Source: Xanthomonas sp. Leaf131 (GTDB lineage: Bacteria; Pseudomonadota; Gammaproteobacteria; Xanthomonadales; Xanthomonadaceae). Taken from it: DNA of 64,000 nt. A program made the position numbers and the translations under genes. Within the stretch, counting starts at the first letter, position 1. Every line of letters begins with the position of its first letter. This document shows, one piece after another, positions 18,762 to 28,849 of this stretch. The stretch is from the NCBI RefSeq assembly GCF_001423495.1, contig NZ_LMOG01000012.1, positions 299,884 through 363,883 on the forward strand, read 5' to 3'. The notes beneath the pieces are model-generated. The model saw only the letters and a program-made list of their open reading frames with translations, searched no databases and had not been told where the DNA came from.

Positions 18762-18909
18762 CGGCAATTCCGGTCAGGGTAACCACCGAAGTCGATCACA
18801 GCCGGCCATGACTGTCATGTGACCTTAGTCATTGCGCGCGCTTGGCGCGTTGGTAAAGGTGCGTGCGACCGCTGAGCTACACAATGGCGCCGAGGCCTGT
18901 TGGCACGGT

Positions 18910-19059
18910 CTACGGCACCGGCCACAGCACGAACATATCCACAACCAATAGCACCAGTGCAACGGTGCCGAGCAGGGCCACGCGCAGGATCGGGCACTGC
19001 CATGGAGCGATGTGTTGCGGTGGTTCGCCCGCCTCTGGTCGGTTCGCGCATGTCTTCAT
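18910..19059 (-). CDS. Possible small membrane protein, unrecognised
   Basis: A 49-residue frame starts MKTCANRPEAGEPP and ends with one strongly hydrophobic helix (RVALLGTVALVLLVVDMFV). The tail-anchored shape is protein-like, but no good ribosome site is seen and the family is unknown. It could also be the end of a longer minus-strand frame reaching 19428. Confidence 0.3.
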   Translation of the reverse strand: MKTCANRPEAGEPPQHIAPWQCPILRVALLGTVALVLLVVDMFVLWPVP

Positions 19060-19471
19060 GGGAACAACGGCATCCGCTATAGACCGCTGCCATCTGCCCG
19101 GCTTCGCATCATGCCCAGCGAGTGCGGCAACATCGCCAGCACGCGACGCACCGCACTGCAGACAACGCTCAGCAGCCAGCAGCCAGCAGCGCCGAGGAAT
19201 GATGATTGACCGAAGACAAGCAAGGCATCGCATGCACTCCTGTGAGGAATTGCAACCTCTGGATCGATCACGCGGCAGTGCAACACGCTTCTCCGACGAC
19301 GTACCGGCAAGCCGCACGGCGTGCGCAACTGCATCGCATCGGTTTGTGCTGGCCTGGCATTGACGCATTCGATGGACACAGCGTGCACCGCGATGTTTGG
19401 GTTTTGTTTGCAATAGCGGCGCACGCAAACGCAGTCACCAATGTCGATGACGCAGCATCACCGCATTATCG

Positions 19472-19499
19472 AAAACCGGCAGCAGCACACACTGCCGGT
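19472..19499 (-). terminator. Terminator of the RND efflux gene
   Basis: On the minus strand, ACCGGCAG and CTGCCGGT form an 8-bp stem followed by TTT. It lies a few bases past the RND stop codon. Confidence 0.6.
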
Positions 19500-19504
19500 A
19501 TCGC

Positions 19505-22500
19505 TCAGGCGTGCCCACCCACCGACGGCGTCTGCGCCTCCAGGGTCTCCAGCGCGCGTGCCACCGCTTCGGGCGACTTGGTGAATGGCGCGATCAAACT
19601 GTAGAACGCCGGCACCACGTACAGCGACAACAGCGTGGACAGCGACACGCCGAAGATCACCACCACACCGATGGTGGCGCGGCTAGCCGAGCCGGGGCCG
19701 CCGGCCACCACCAGCGGAATCGCGCCGACCACGGTGGCGATCGAGGTCATCAGGATCGGGCGCAAACGCACCGATGCCGACTCAACAATCGCCGCGTGCA
19801 CGCTGCGGCCTTCGTCGCGCAGCTGATTGGCGAACTCCACGATCAGGATGCCGTTCTTGGCGGCCAGGCCCACCAGCATCACGATGCCGATCTGACTGAA
19901 CAGGTTGAGCGTGCCGCCGGTGAGCCACAAACCGACCAATGCACCCAGCACCGCCAACGGCACGGTGAGCATGATCACCAGCGGATGGGCGAAGCTTTCG
20001 AACTGCGCGGCCAGCACCAGATACACCACCAGCAAGGCCATACCGAAGGTCAGCAACACCGCACTGCCGGACTGCTGGTACTCGCGCGATTCGCCCTTCC
20101 AGTCCACCTGTGCGTACTCGGGCAATTCCTCGCGTGCGGCCTGCTGCGCCCAGGCGATCGCATCGCCGAGCGGGTAGCCCGGCGCCAGGCCGGCACTGAT
20201 GGTGATCGCCCGCAAACGATTGAAGCGATTCAAGGTGCCAGCTTCGGCCACTTCGCTGAGCGTGACCAGGTTGGACAAGGGAATCAGTTCGCCACGGATC
20301 GAACGCACGCGGATCGCGGTGAGGTCTTCCGGCGCCATACGGCCTTCGCGACCGGCCTGCAGCATCACGTCATATTCCTCGCCGTTTTCGACGAAGGTGG
20401 TCACGCGGCGCGAGCCCATCATCGCTTCCAGCGCCCCACCGATCGCGGTCACCGGCACGCCCAGATCGGCGGCACGCAGGCGGTCGATATTGACGCGCAT
20501 CTGCGGGCGGGTTTCCTTGTAGTCGGAGTCGGGACCAACCAACCCGGGGTTGGCTTCCATACGCTGCAAAATACGGTCGCGCCACTGCGCGATCTCCGCA
20601 TAATCCGGCCCGCCCAGCACCAGCTGGAACGGCTGCCCGCGGCTGCGCACCAGCCCGCCGCTCACTTGCGTGCGTGCGCGCACGCCGCTGAGCACGTTGA
20701 GTTTCTGCTGCAGTTCGTCGGCCACTTCGGTGGTGGGGCGCGTGCGTTTTTCCCAATCCTGCAGAAACACGCTGACGCGGCCGGTGTGCATTTCCTCGCT
20801 GCTGCCGAAGCCACCGGGCACGCGCGGGTTGGCGCGCACGATGGGCTTGTCCGGGCCCACGTAGGGGCCAAGAATCGCTTCGACCTGATGCATCTGCCCC
20901 ACGGTGTAATCGAAGCCGGCGCCTTCTGGGCCATCGATCATGATCTGGAAATTGCCGCGGTCTTCGGCCGGTGCCAGCTCGGAGGGAATCCGGCTCATCA
21001 GCCACGCGCTGGCACCCAGCGCCAGCAACATCAACAGCGCGAAGATCCAGGTGCGATGCACATGCCGCTCCAGCGAGCGTCCGTACGCAGCGGACACCGC
21101 CTGCATGCGGCCATCGAACCAGCGATGGAAGCGATTGGGTTTGGCCTGACCGTGCGAGCGCAACAACTTGGACGACATCATCGGCGTCAGCGTCAGCGCC
21201 ACAAACGCGGAAATCGCCACCGCCGCCGCCAGCGCCACCGCCAGCTCGCGGAACAAGCGTCCGGTATTGCCTTCCAGAAAGCCCACCGGCAAAAACACCG
21301 CCACCAGCACCGCAGTGGTGGCGATCACCGCGAAGGCGACCTGCCCGGTACCGCGCTTGGCGGCCACCAGCGGCGGCTCGCCCAGGTCGATGCGGCGCTG
21401 GATGTTTTCCACCACCACGATCGCATCGTCCACCACCAGCCCGATACACAGCACCAGCGCCAGCAAGGTCAGCAGGTTGATCGAGAAATCGAACGCGTAC
21501 AGTGCGATGAATGCGGCGATCAGACACACCGGCACCGTCACCGCCGGAATCAAGGCCGCACGTGCGCTACCCAGAAACACCCAGATCACCACCAGCACCA
21601 GCACCACCGCTTCGATCAGCGTGTGATACACGCGCTCCACCGCCGCATCGATGAAGGTGGTGGTGTCGAAGGCCACGAAGATATTGGTGCCCTGCGGCAG
21701 CGATTTCTGCACTTCCTCGGCCTGCGCGCGCGCCTCGCGCGCCACATCCAAGGCGTTGGCGGTGGAGTTGCGCACGATGCCCAGACCCACGTTGGGCACG
21801 CCGTTGCTCTGGAAGTAGGCGCGCCGCTCGGCCGAGGTCAGCTCCACCTTGGCCACATCGCCCAGGCGCACCACATAGCCGCCCTCGCCTTTGCTCAACG
21901 GCAACTTGGCGAAGTCTTCGGGCTTGAGATAACTGCGCTCCACGCGCAAAGTGAAATCGCGCTGCGCCGATTCGATGCTGCCAGCTGGCAGCTCCACGTT
22001 TTCGTTCTGCAGCGCCGCTTCCACATCGGCCACGGTGAGTGCGCGCGCGGCCAGTTGATCGCGGTCCAGCCAGATGCGCATCGCATAGCGCTGGCGTCCG
22101 CCGATCCGCACCTGCGCCACGCCATCCAGGCTGGAGAAACGGTCCACCACATAGCGCTCGGCGTAGTCGGACAGCTGCAGCGTGTCCATCGTGCTGGAGC
22201 TCATGTTGAGCCACAGGATGGGGTCGGCGTCGGCCTCGACCTTGGAAATCTCCGGCGGGCGCGCCTGATCCGGCATGCGATCCGAGACACGGCTGACCGC
22301 ATCGCGCACATCGTTGGCGGCCGCTTCCACATCGCGCGACTGCACGAATTCGATACTGATATCCGAAGACCCGTTACGGCTGCGCGCTTCGATGGTCTCG
22401 ATGCCTTCGATACCGGCGAGCGCGTCTTCCAGCACCTGGGTGATGCGGCTTTCCACCACCGCCGCCGAGGCACCGGTGTATTCCACGTCCACCGAGACGA

Positions 22501-22630
22501 TGGGCGGGTCGATCGCCGGCAACTCGCGCAGCGTGAGCCGGGTGAATGACATCACCCCCAGCACGATCAGCAGCAAGCTCATCACCACCGCCATCACCGG
22601 GCGGGTAATGGACAGATCGGAGAGTTTCAT
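19505..22630 (-). CDS. RND-family multidrug efflux transporter (HAE1 type)
   Basis: This 1041-residue inner-membrane proton/drug antiporter has the AcrB plan: TM1 (VMAVVMSLLLIVLGVMSF), a large periplasmic pore domain, TM2-6, a second periplasmic domain and TM7-12. In TM4 the motif LCIGLVVDDAIVVVEN contains the paired aspartates of proton relay. Its start overlaps the adaptor's stop (ATGA), so the two are co-translated. No outer-membrane factor gene follows, so the pump must borrow a TolC/OprM-type channel encoded elsewhere. Substrates are unknown. Confidence 0.93.
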   Translation of the reverse strand: MKLSDLSITRPVMAVVMSLLLIVLGVMSFTRLTLRELPAIDPPIVSVDVEYTGASAAVVESRITQVLEDALAGIEGIETIEARSRNGSSDISIEFVQSRDVEAAANDVRDAVSRVSDRMPDQARPPEISKVEADADPILWLNMSSSTMDTLQLSDYAERYVVDRFSSLDGVAQVRIGGRQRYAMRIWLDRDQLAARALTVADVEAALQNENVELPAGSIESAQRDFTLRVERSYLKPEDFAKLPLSKGEGGYVVRLGDVAKVELTSAERRAYFQSNGVPNVGLGIVRNSTANALDVAREARAQAEEVQKSLPQGTNIFVAFDTTTFIDAAVERVYHTLIEAVVLVLVVIWVFLGSARAALIPAVTVPVCLIAAFIALYAFDFSINLLTLLALVLCIGLVVDDAIVVVENIQRRIDLGEPPLVAAKRGTGQVAFAVIATTAVLVAVFLPVGFLEGNTGRLFRELAVALAAAVAISAFVALTLTPMMSSKLLRSHGQAKPNRFHRWFDGRMQAVSAAYGRSLERHVHRTWIFALLMLLALGASAWLMSRIPSELAPAEDRGNFQIMIDGPEGAGFDYTVGQMHQVEAILGPYVGPDKPIVRANPRVPGGFGSSEEMHTGRVSVFLQDWEKRTRPTTEVADELQQKLNVLSGVRARTQVSGGLVRSRGQPFQLVLGGPDYAEIAQWRDRILQRMEANPGLVGPDSDYKETRPQMRVNIDRLRAADLGVPVTAIGGALEAMMGSRRVTTFVENGEEYDVMLQAGREGRMAPEDLTAIRVRSIRGELIPLSNLVTLSEVAEAGTLNRFNRLRAITISAGLAPGYPLGDAIAWAQQAAREELPEYAQVDWKGESREYQQSGSAVLLTFGMALLVVYLVLAAQFESFAHPLVIMLTVPLAVLGALVGLWLTGGTLNLFSQIGIVMLVGLAAKNGILIVEFANQLRDEGRSVHAAIVESASVRLRPILMTSIATVVGAIPLVVAGGPGSASRATIGVVVIFGVSLSTLLSLYVVPAFYSLIAPFTKSPEAVARALETLEAQTPSVGGHA

Positions 22631-23712
22631 CGCGCTGCCTGCGGGGGCGCCACTGCAGATGTCGATGCAGGCACCGGCGCGGCCTGATCGACCACCTTCA
22701 AGCCCGGACGCAACTTGCCGGTGCCGTCCACCACGATGCGCTCACCGGCTTTGACGCCGTCGAGAATTTCCACCTTGCCGTCGCGGCGCTCGCCCAGCCG
22801 CACATCGGCGCGCTCCACGCTGCTGTCGGGCTTGACCCGGAACACATAGGACTCGCGCCCCACCTGCACCACCGCAATCTCGGGAATCACCACCGCCTGC
22901 CGCGCCGGCTGAAACAGCCGCACATCCAGCAACATGCCGGGGCGCAGCCGGCGATCGCCATTGGGGAAATCCGCGCGCACCGTCACCGAGCGCGTGGTCT
23001 CGTCGATGCGCGAATCGATCGCCGCCACCACGCCTTCGAACTGCGCGCCCGGATATGCCGCTGCCGTGCCATTGACCGCATTGCCCAGCTGCACCAGCCC
23101 GAACTGCGACTCGGGCACCTGAAAGTCCACGTACATGCGCTCCACATCGTCCAGCGTGGCGATCACGGTGCTGGAGGTGATCAACGAGCCCGGGCTGATC
23201 TGGCGGATGCCAAGCACGCCGGAGAACGGCGCACGCACTTCACGGTCGGTGATCTCCGCGCGCATTTGCTGCACGCGCGCCTGCGCGGCATCGCGCAAGG
23301 CACGCTGGGTATCGACGGTGGACTTGGCCACCAACTGCTGGCCAACCAGACTCAACTGGCGCCGATACAACTGATCGGTTTCTTCGAAGGTGGCCTGCGC
23401 CGCAGTCAGCGCCGCCTGCTGCGAATTGCCGCGCAGGCGCAGCAGCAACTGCCCGGCCTTGACCTCGTCGCCGCTATCGAAATTGACTTGCTCCACCACA
23501 TCGCTGACCGCAGCGGTCAGCGCCACCGACTCGCGCGCACGCACGGTGGCGATCGACTGCACGGTCGAGTTCCAGGGCTGGGTGGTCACCGCCTGCACGG
23601 AGACCGGGATGGGTTTGGCGGCGGCCGGCGCCGCAGCCTGACGGCTACAGCCGGCCAGCACGACGGCCAACAAGAGCGCGGCGCCGAAACGCGCGCTGGG
23701 GCGAACAAGCAT
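22627..23712 (-). CDS. RND efflux periplasmic adaptor (membrane fusion protein), lipoprotein
   Basis: This 361-residue adaptor links the RND pump to an outer-membrane channel. The N-terminus carries a lipobox (VLAGC), so it should be anchored in the inner membrane. Biotinyl-lipoyl-like halves (around VEQVNFDSGDEVKAGQ and VRAPFSGVLGIRQISPGSLI) flank an alpha-helical hairpin (about residues 95-160), followed by beta-barrel and membrane-proximal domains. It is the first gene of the pair and overlaps the transporter start by 4 bases. No regulator gene is adjacent. Confidence 0.92.
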   Translation of the reverse strand: MLVRPSARFGAALLLAVVLAGCSRQAAAPAAAKPIPVSVQAVTTQPWNSTVQSIATVRARESVALTAAVSDVVEQVNFDSGDEVKAGQLLLRLRGNSQQAALTAAQATFEETDQLYRRQLSLVGQQLVAKSTVDTQRALRDAAQARVQQMRAEITDREVRAPFSGVLGIRQISPGSLITSSTVIATLDDVERMYVDFQVPESQFGLVQLGNAVNGTAAAYPGAQFEGVVAAIDSRIDETTRSVTVRADFPNGDRRLRPGMLLDVRLFQPARQAVVIPEIAVVQVGRESYVFRVKPDSSVERADVRLGERRDGKVEILDGVKAGERIVVDGTGKLRPGLKVVDQAAPVPASTSAVAPPQAAR

Positions 23713-23830
23713 CAGAACATCCTGGCGAGGTACGTCGAAAGTTTAACGACCTAGCCGCCAGGGTGTTGACAGAAAGGCGTGCTTTGTACCATGACCAAAG
23801 ACCCTTGCCGTCGTCAGCGCGATGCGCTGG

Positions 23831-25807
23831 TCAACGTTCCAGTTCAAGAAACTCGAGGACATGGCGCGCCAGCGCCTCTACATTCTCACCATCGGCGTGA
23901 AGATGGATCTCCGGCGCTTCCGGCGCCTCGTACGGCGAATCGATACCGGTGAAATTGGGGATCTGCCCGGCCCGCGCCTTGCGGTACAGCCCCTTCACAT
24001 CGCGCGCCTCGGCGACCGCGAGCGGCACATCCACAAACACCTCGACGAATTCACCCTGGTCGAAGCGCTCGCGCGCCAGTTGCCGCTCGGCGCGGAACGG
24101 CGAGATGAAGCTCACCAGCACAATCAGGCCGGCATCGGCCATCAAGCGCGCCACCTCGGCCACGCGGCGGATGTTTTCCACGCGGTCTTCGTCGGTAAAA
24201 CCCAGATCGCGGTTGAGCCCGTGGCGCACGTTGTCGCCGTCCAGGATGAAGGTGTGATAGCCCAGCGCGTGCAGCCGCTTGTCGACCAGATTAGCGACAG
24301 TGGATTTGCCCGCGCCCGACAAGCCGGTGAACCACAGCACGCGCGGGGTCTGGCCCTTGATGCGCGCACGCGCGGCGCGATCCACATCCAGATGCTGCCA
24401 ATGCACGTTGCCGGCGCGGCGCAGCGCAAACTCCAGCGTGCCGGCGGCCACGGTAGCGTTGCTCTGCCGGTCGATCAGGATGAAACCGCCCAGCACGCGG
24501 TTGCGCGCATACGGCGAGAACGCGATCGGCTCGTCCAGCGACAGATTGCAGTAACCCACCTCGTTGAGCTCCAGCCGCTTGGCGGCCAGGCGCTCCTGCG
24601 TATTCACATCGACCTTGTGCTTGATCTCGCTGATGCTCACGGTGACCGTGCGGGTGCCGATCTTGAGCCAGTACGGGCGGCCCGGCAGCAACGCCGCATC
24701 GTCCATCCACAACAGATGTGCGGCGAACTGGTCGGCCACTTCCGGCGGGTCGTCGACGGCAGCGATGATGTCGCCGCGGCTGATATCGATCTCTTCGCGC
24801 AAGGTCAGCGTGACCGCCTGACCGGCGCGTGCGCTGTCCACCTCGCCGTTGGCATCCAGCACCGAGGCGACATGCGCGCGGCGCCCGGACGGCACTACCA
24901 CGACTGCATCACCAACCCGCACCTGCCCAGCCGCAATGGTGCCGGCATAGCCACGAAAATGCTGGTTGGGGCGATTGACCCACTGCACCGGCAGTCGAAA
25001 TCCGCTGCCGGCTTCCGGCGTCTCCAATTGCACGGTGTCGAGATGCTGCAACAGATGCGGGCCGCCGTACCACGGCATCCGCGTCGAGGCGCTGGACAGA
25101 TTTTCGCCATCCAGTGCCGAGAGCGGAATGCATTGCACATCGGCAATGCCCAACTGCGCGGCCAGCACGCGATAGGCATCGGCGATCTCGGCGAACACCT
25201 GCGCGTCGTAGTCCACCAGGTCCATCTTGTTGACCGCCAGCACCACCTGGCGGATGCCCAGCAACGACACGATGTAGCTGTGCCGGCGCGTCTGCGCCAA
25301 CACCCCTTTGCGCGCATCCACCAAGACCACCGCGACATCGGCGGTGGATGCGCCGGTGGCCATATTGCGTGTGTACTGCTCGTGCCCGGGGCAATCGGCC
25401 ACGATGAACTTGCGCTGGTCGGTATCGAAATAGCGGTACGCCACATCGATGGTGATGCCCTGCTCGCGCTCGGCGGCCAGGCCATCCATCAGCAACGCAT
25501 AATCGATGCCCTCGCCTTGCGTGCCATGCCGGCGACTATCGCTTTCCAGCGCTGCCAGCTGATCGTCGAACAAGCGCTTGCTGTCGTACAGCAAGCGCCC
25601 GATCAGCGTGCTCTTGCCATCGTCCACGCTACCGCAGGTAATGAAGCGCAGCAGCGGTTTGGATTCGTGTTGATGCAGATAGGCGCCGATGGCGCCGGGA
25701 TTTGGGAGTGGGGAATCAGGAATCGCAACGGCGGTCTCCTCCTTCATCCCGTGCGCGGTGAACTGCTGTTTCGATTCCCCATTCCCGACTCCCCATTCCC
25801 GGCCCAC
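23831..25807 (-). CDS. cysNC: Bifunctional sulfate adenylyltransferase subunit 1 / APS kinase (CysN-CysC fusion)
   Basis: This 658-residue protein drives sulfate activation. Its N-terminal GTPase half (CysN) works with CysD to make APS, and its C-terminal CysC half phosphorylates APS to PAPS. GTPase motifs are G59[15 protein letters not shown] and NKMD; the kinase P-loop is GLSGAGKST at 495-503. The proposed GTG start shares a base with the cysD stop codon and has GAGGGG 8 bases upstream. An ATG at 25747 is the alternative. The first ~38 residues are encoded by a dispersed repeat element (25698-25802) and are not conserved CysN sequence. Confidence 0.92.
   Translation of the reverse strand: MGREWGVGNGESKQQFTAHGMKEETAVAIPDSPLPNPGAIGAYLHQHESKPLLRFITCGSVDDGKSTLIGRLLYDSKRLFDDQLAALESDSRRHGTQGEGIDYALLMDGLAAEREQGITIDVAYRYFDTDQRKFIVADCPGHEQYTRNMATGASTADVAVVLVDARKGVLAQTRRHSYIVSLLGIRQVVLAVNKMDLVDYDAQVFAEIADAYRVLAAQLGIADVQCIPLSALDGENLSSASTRMPWYGGPHLLQHLDTVQLETPEAGSGFRLPVQWVNRPNQHFRGYAGTIAAGQVRVGDAVVVVPSGRRAHVASVLDANGEVDSARAGQAVTLTLREEIDISRGDIIAAVDDPPEVADQFAAHLLWMDDAALLPGRPYWLKIGTRTVTVSISEIKHKVDVNTQERLAAKRLELNEVGYCNLSLDEPIAFSPYARNRVLGGFILIDRQSNATVAAGTLEFALRRAGNVHWQHLDVDRAARARIKGQTPRVLWFTGLSGAGKSTVANLVDKRLHALGYHTFILDGDNVRHGLNRDLGFTDEDRVENIRRVAEVARLMADAGLIVLVSFISPFRAERQLARERFDQGEFVEVFVDVPLAVAEARDVKGLYRKARAGQIPNFTGIDSPYEAPEAPEIHLHADGENVEALARHVLEFLELER
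25698..25802. repeat. Dispersed GGGAAT-type repeat, inverted pair, inside the 5' end of cysNC
   Basis: Two ~28-base arms built of GGGAATnGGGAnT units lie head-to-head: 25698-25725 and, inverted, 25772-25802. The spacer is about 46 bases. A closely related pair lies between cysJ and cysI, and a single arm lies upstream of pgk. Here the element is translated as the N-terminus of CysN. Confidence 0.7.
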
Positions 25808-26715
25808 TAGAAATACCCCTCGAGCTTTTTCTGTTCCATCGACGCACCCGGCGCATGATCGATCATGCGGCCCTGGCGCTCGGAACTGGTGCTGACCAGC
25901 ATCTCGGCGATCACCGCTTCCAGCGTGTCGGCAGTCGACTCGATCGCACCGGTCAGCGGGTAGCAGCCCAGCGTGCGGAAACGCACCGAGCGTAGTTGCG
26001 GCGTCTCGCCTGCGTGCAACGGCAGGCGATGGTCATCGACCATGATCCATGCGCCGTCGCGCTCCACCACCGGGCGCGGTGCGGCGAAATACAGCGGCAC
26101 CACCGGAATGCGTTCACGGTAGATGTACAACCAGATATCCAGCTCGGTCCAGTTGGAGAGCGGAAACACGCGCACGCTTTCGCCGGGTTTGGTACGCGCG
26201 TTATAGAGATTCCACAGCTCCGGGCGCTGGTTCTTGGGGTCCCAACGATGCCGCGCATTGCGGAACGAGAACACACGCTCCTTGGCGCGCGATTTCTCCT
26301 CGTCGCGGCGCGCGCCACCAATGGCCGCATCGAAACCGCCCTGCTCCAGCGCCTGCTTCAAGCCCTGGGTTTTCATGATGTCGGTATGCACCGCCGCGCC
26401 ATGGCTGATCGGGCCGATATCCTGCGCGATGCCGTCCGGGTTGATGTGCACGCGCAGGTCCACGCCGGTCTCGGCCGCACGGCGGTCGCGGAAAGCGATC
26501 ATCTCGCCGAACTTCCAGCGCGTATCCACGTGCAGCAGCGGAATCGGCGGCGACGATGGCGCAAACGCCTTGAGCAGCAGATGCAGCAGCACCGAACTGT
26601 CCTTGCCCACCGAATACAGCATTACCGGGGCCCGGAACTCGGCGGCGACTTCGCGCAGGATGTGGATGCTTTCGGCCTCGAGCCGGTCGAGGTGTGACAG
26701 GGGCTGCAGAGTCAT
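25807..26715 (-). CDS. cysD: Sulfate adenylyltransferase subunit 2
   Basis: This 302-residue PAPS-reductase-fold enzyme uses ATP to adenylate sulfate in complex with CysN. The PP-loop motif [12 protein letters not shown] and the family blocks [42 protein letters not shown] and [11 protein letters not shown] are all present. The start at 26715 ([19 protein letters not shown]) gives 302 residues, the length of E. coli CysD. In-frame TTG and ATG codons up to 26 codons earlier would add a non-conserved tail. It is first in a minus-strand operon with cysNC and is divergent from cysJIH. Confidence 0.94.
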   Translation of the reverse strand: MTLQPLSHLDRLEAESIHILREVAAEFRAPVMLYSVGKDSSVLLHLLLKAFAPSSPPIPLLHVDTRWKFGEMIAFRDRRAAETGVDLRVHINPDGIAQDIGPISHGAAVHTDIMKTQGLKQALEQGGFDAAIGGARRDEEKSRAKERVFSFRNARHRWDPKNQRPELWNLYNARTKPGESVRVFPLSNWTELDIWLYIYRERIPVVPLYFAAPRPVVERDGAWIMVDDHRLPLHAGETPQLRSVRFRTLGCYPLTGAIESTADTLEAVIAEMLVSTSSERQGRMIDHAPGASMEQKKLEGYF

Positions 26716-26811
26716 CAGAGCGTCGTAGGCGGGAACGGCGAGACCCACCAATGGTAGGCCAGGCAGCGCAGTGTGTGGCGGGGTCATATCCAACTGAAAT
26801 AAGCGGCCGGC

Positions 26812-26824
26812 ATAACGCGATAAC
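26812..26824. promoter_or_regulatory. AT-rich repeat in the cysD-cysJ divergent promoter region
   Basis: ATAACGCGATAAC, with two ATAA units, lies in the 178-base gap between the divergent cysD and cysJ genes; ATAAC recurs about 40 bases further on. This is where a CysB-type activator would be expected to bind. The site call is inference. Confidence 0.3.
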
Positions 26825-26893
26825 GGCTCATCCTTTCTGGCCGCCGCAACGCTTCCATAACATCACTGGTCTCATCAACGCCCCCGGATCCAA

Positions 26894-28741
26894 ATGACCG
26901 CCGCCAGTTCCGCGCTACCGCCCAGCCCCTTGCCCGACGAGCGCAAGGCGCTGCTGGAACGGTTGGTCGACGGCCTGGATTCTGCGTCACTGTGGTGGCT
27001 ATCCGGTTACACCGCCGGGCTGGCACAGAGCCAGCCGCCACGCTCGCTGGCCGTTTTGCCTGGCGGCCAGCCGCACGCGATCGCGCAAGCGAGCCAGCGC
27101 CTGACCGTGCTGTACGGCAGCCAGACCGGCAATGCCCGCCGGCAAGCCGAGCAACTGGCCGCCGACGCCGAAGCAGCGGGCTTGAATGTGCGCCTGCTGC
27201 GCGCCGACGCCTACCCCACCCGCGAACTGGCCAGCGAGCGCTTGTTGTATGTGGTGATCAGCACCCAGGGCGAAGGCGACCCGCCGGACGATGCGATCGG
27301 GCTGGTGGAATTTTTGATCGGCCGGCGCGCGCCCAAACTGCCCGAGCTCAAGTACGCGGTCTTGGGGCTGGGCGATTCCAGCTACGCGGATTTTTGCGGC
27401 ATTGCACGCCGCATCGACGAGCGCCTGGCCGAACTCGGCGCCAGCCGCGTGCTGGCGCGTGGCGAAACCGATCTGGATATCGAGAGTGTCGCTGCACCCT
27501 GGCGTGCACAGGCACTCACGCATGCACGCGAGCACCTCAAGAGCGGCCCGCCCTCGGCCACCATCACACCGTTGCGCAGCAGCGCGGCCGCATCCGCCTG
27601 GTCGCATCAGCACCCGTTCCCGGCCGAACTGCTGGCCAACCAGATCATCAGCGGGCGCGACTTCAAGGGTCCGCAGTTTCGCGTGTATGCATTGCCCGGC
27701 AAGCGCGTGCGTCACCTGGAATTTTCGCTGGAAGGCAGCGGGCTGAGCTACGAGCCCGGCGATGCGTTGGGCATCCGTCATCGCAATCCGCCAGCGCTGG
27801 TGGATGCGGTACTGGAGACGCTGCGCCTGGATGGTCATGCACCGGTCACCGTCGGCGACGAGACTCTGGCCTTGAACGAGTGGCTCGCCACCCGGCGCGA
27901 ACTGACCAAGCTGTCGCGGCCGCTGCTGGCCGCACATGCCGAGCGTGCGCGTGCGGAAGAACTGCAGGCGCTGCTCACCCCGACCCAGACTGCCGGCCTG
28001 GCGTCGCTGCTCGCCGATCACCAGTTGATCGATGTGCTGCGGCGCTGGCCGGCGGATTGGGACCATGGCAGCCTGGTGGCCGCCCTGCGTCCGCTCACCC
28101 CACGCCTGTACTCGATCGCCTCCAGCCGCAAGCGCGTCGGCGAAGAAGTGCACCTGCTCGTGGACGAACTCACCTATCAAGCGCACGGCCACGCGCATCT
28201 GGGCTCGGCCAGCGGCTTTCTCGCCGCCCTGCGCGAAGGCGACAGCGCACCGGTCTACATCGAGCCGAACGAACGCTTCCGCGTACCGGCCGACCCTGAC
28301 CGCGACATTCTGATGATCGGCCCCGGCACTGGCGTGGCACCGTTCCGTAGCTTTGTGCAGGAACGCGCCGAAACCGGCGCCAAGGGGCGCAACTGGCTGT
28401 TCTTCGGCGCCCAGCATTTCAATACCGATTTCCTGTATCAGGCCGAATGGCAGCAGGCCTTGCAGCGCGGCGAACTGCATGCGTTGGACCTGGCGTTCTC
28501 ACGCGACCAGGCGGAGAAGGTGTACGTGCAACACCGCCTGCGCGCACGCGGCGCCGAGGTCTACGCCTGGCTGCAAGGCGGCGCGCACCTGTATGTGTGC
28601 GGTGCGATCGGCATGGGCAAGGACGTGCACGCCGCCCTGCTCGACATCGTCGCTACCCATGGCGCCCTGGATGCAGAAGCCGCCGCGGCGTATCTCACCC
28701 AGTTGCAGGTGGAGGGGCGGTATGCGCGCGATGTCTATTAG
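26894..28741 (+). CDS. cysJ: Sulfite reductase (NADPH) flavoprotein alpha subunit
   Basis: This 615-residue diflavin reductase passes electrons from NADPH through FAD and FMN to CysI. The flavodoxin domain (about residues 70-205) has LYGSQTGNARRQAEQLA. The FAD domain (about 240-460) has RLYSIASS. The NADPH domain has IGPGTGVAPFRSF and ends at RYARDVY. It is the first gene of cysJIH, and a repeat element fills the 108-base gap before cysI. Confidence 0.94.
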   Translation: MTAASSALPPSPLPDERKALLERLVDGLDSASLWWLSGYTAGLAQSQPPRSLAVLPGGQPHAIAQASQRLTVLYGSQTGNARRQAEQLAADAEAAGLNVRLLRADAYPTRELASERLLYVVISTQGEGDPPDDAIGLVEFLIGRRAPKLPELKYAVLGLGDSSYADFCGIARRIDERLAELGASRVLARGETDLDIESVAAPWRAQALTHAREHLKSGPPSATITPLRSSAAASAWSHQHPFPAELLANQIISGRDFKGPQFRVYALPGKRVRHLEFSLEGSGLSYEPGDALGIRHRNPPALVDAVLETLRLDGHAPVTVGDETLALNEWLATRRELTKLSRPLLAAHAERARAEELQALLTPTQTAGLASLLADHQLIDVLRRWPADWDHGSLVAALRPLTPRLYSIASSRKRVGEEVHLLVDELTYQAHGHAHLGSASGFLAALREGDSAPVYIEPNERFRVPADPDRDILMIGPGTGVAPFRSFVQERAETGAKGRNWLFFGAQHFNTDFLYQAEWQQALQRGELHALDLAFSRDQAEKVYVQHRLRARGAEVYAWLQGGAHLYVCGAIGMGKDVHAALLDIVATHGALDAEAAAAYLTQLQVEGRYARDVY

Positions 28742-28743
28742 TG

Positions 28744-28849
28744 CCGGGAATCGGGATTGGGGAATCGGGAATCGTTACAGCCCGCAACTGATTTTTTCCG
28801 GCAGACCAAGCCGTTTTTTACGATTCCCCATTCCCGACTCCCAATTCCC
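28744..28849. repeat. Dispersed GGGAAT-type repeat between cysJ and cysI
   Basis: Arms at 28744-28774 and, inverted, 28821-28849 enclose a 46-base T-rich spacer and could fold into a long hairpin in the mRNA. The second arm abuts the cysI ATG, so no Shine-Dalgarno sequence precedes that start. The element matches those at 25698-25802 and 48422-48452. Confidence 0.75.

Larger units (their letters stand above)
18762..19504. other. Long intergenic region without a clear gene
   Basis: About 740 bases between the M1 peptidase start and the RND transporter stop. Open frames on both strands look like noise, except a possible small membrane protein at 18910-19059. A tRNA-like half sequence lies near 18848-18885 on the minus strand. 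The terminator of the RND gene is at 19472-19499. Confidence 0.5.

Noticed and set aside
19511-22549. 1012-codon plus-strand frame opposite the RND transporter
   Set aside because: Shadow frame: very rich in His, Gln, Arg and Gly, as expected for the complement of a GC-rich membrane protein gene.
23822-25810. 662-codon plus-strand frame opposite cysNC
   Set aside because: Mirror frame of a clearly functional gene; no recognisable motifs.
26999-28480. 493-codon minus-strand frame opposite cysJ
   Set aside because: Antisense to a well-conserved flavoprotein; composition typical of shadow frames.
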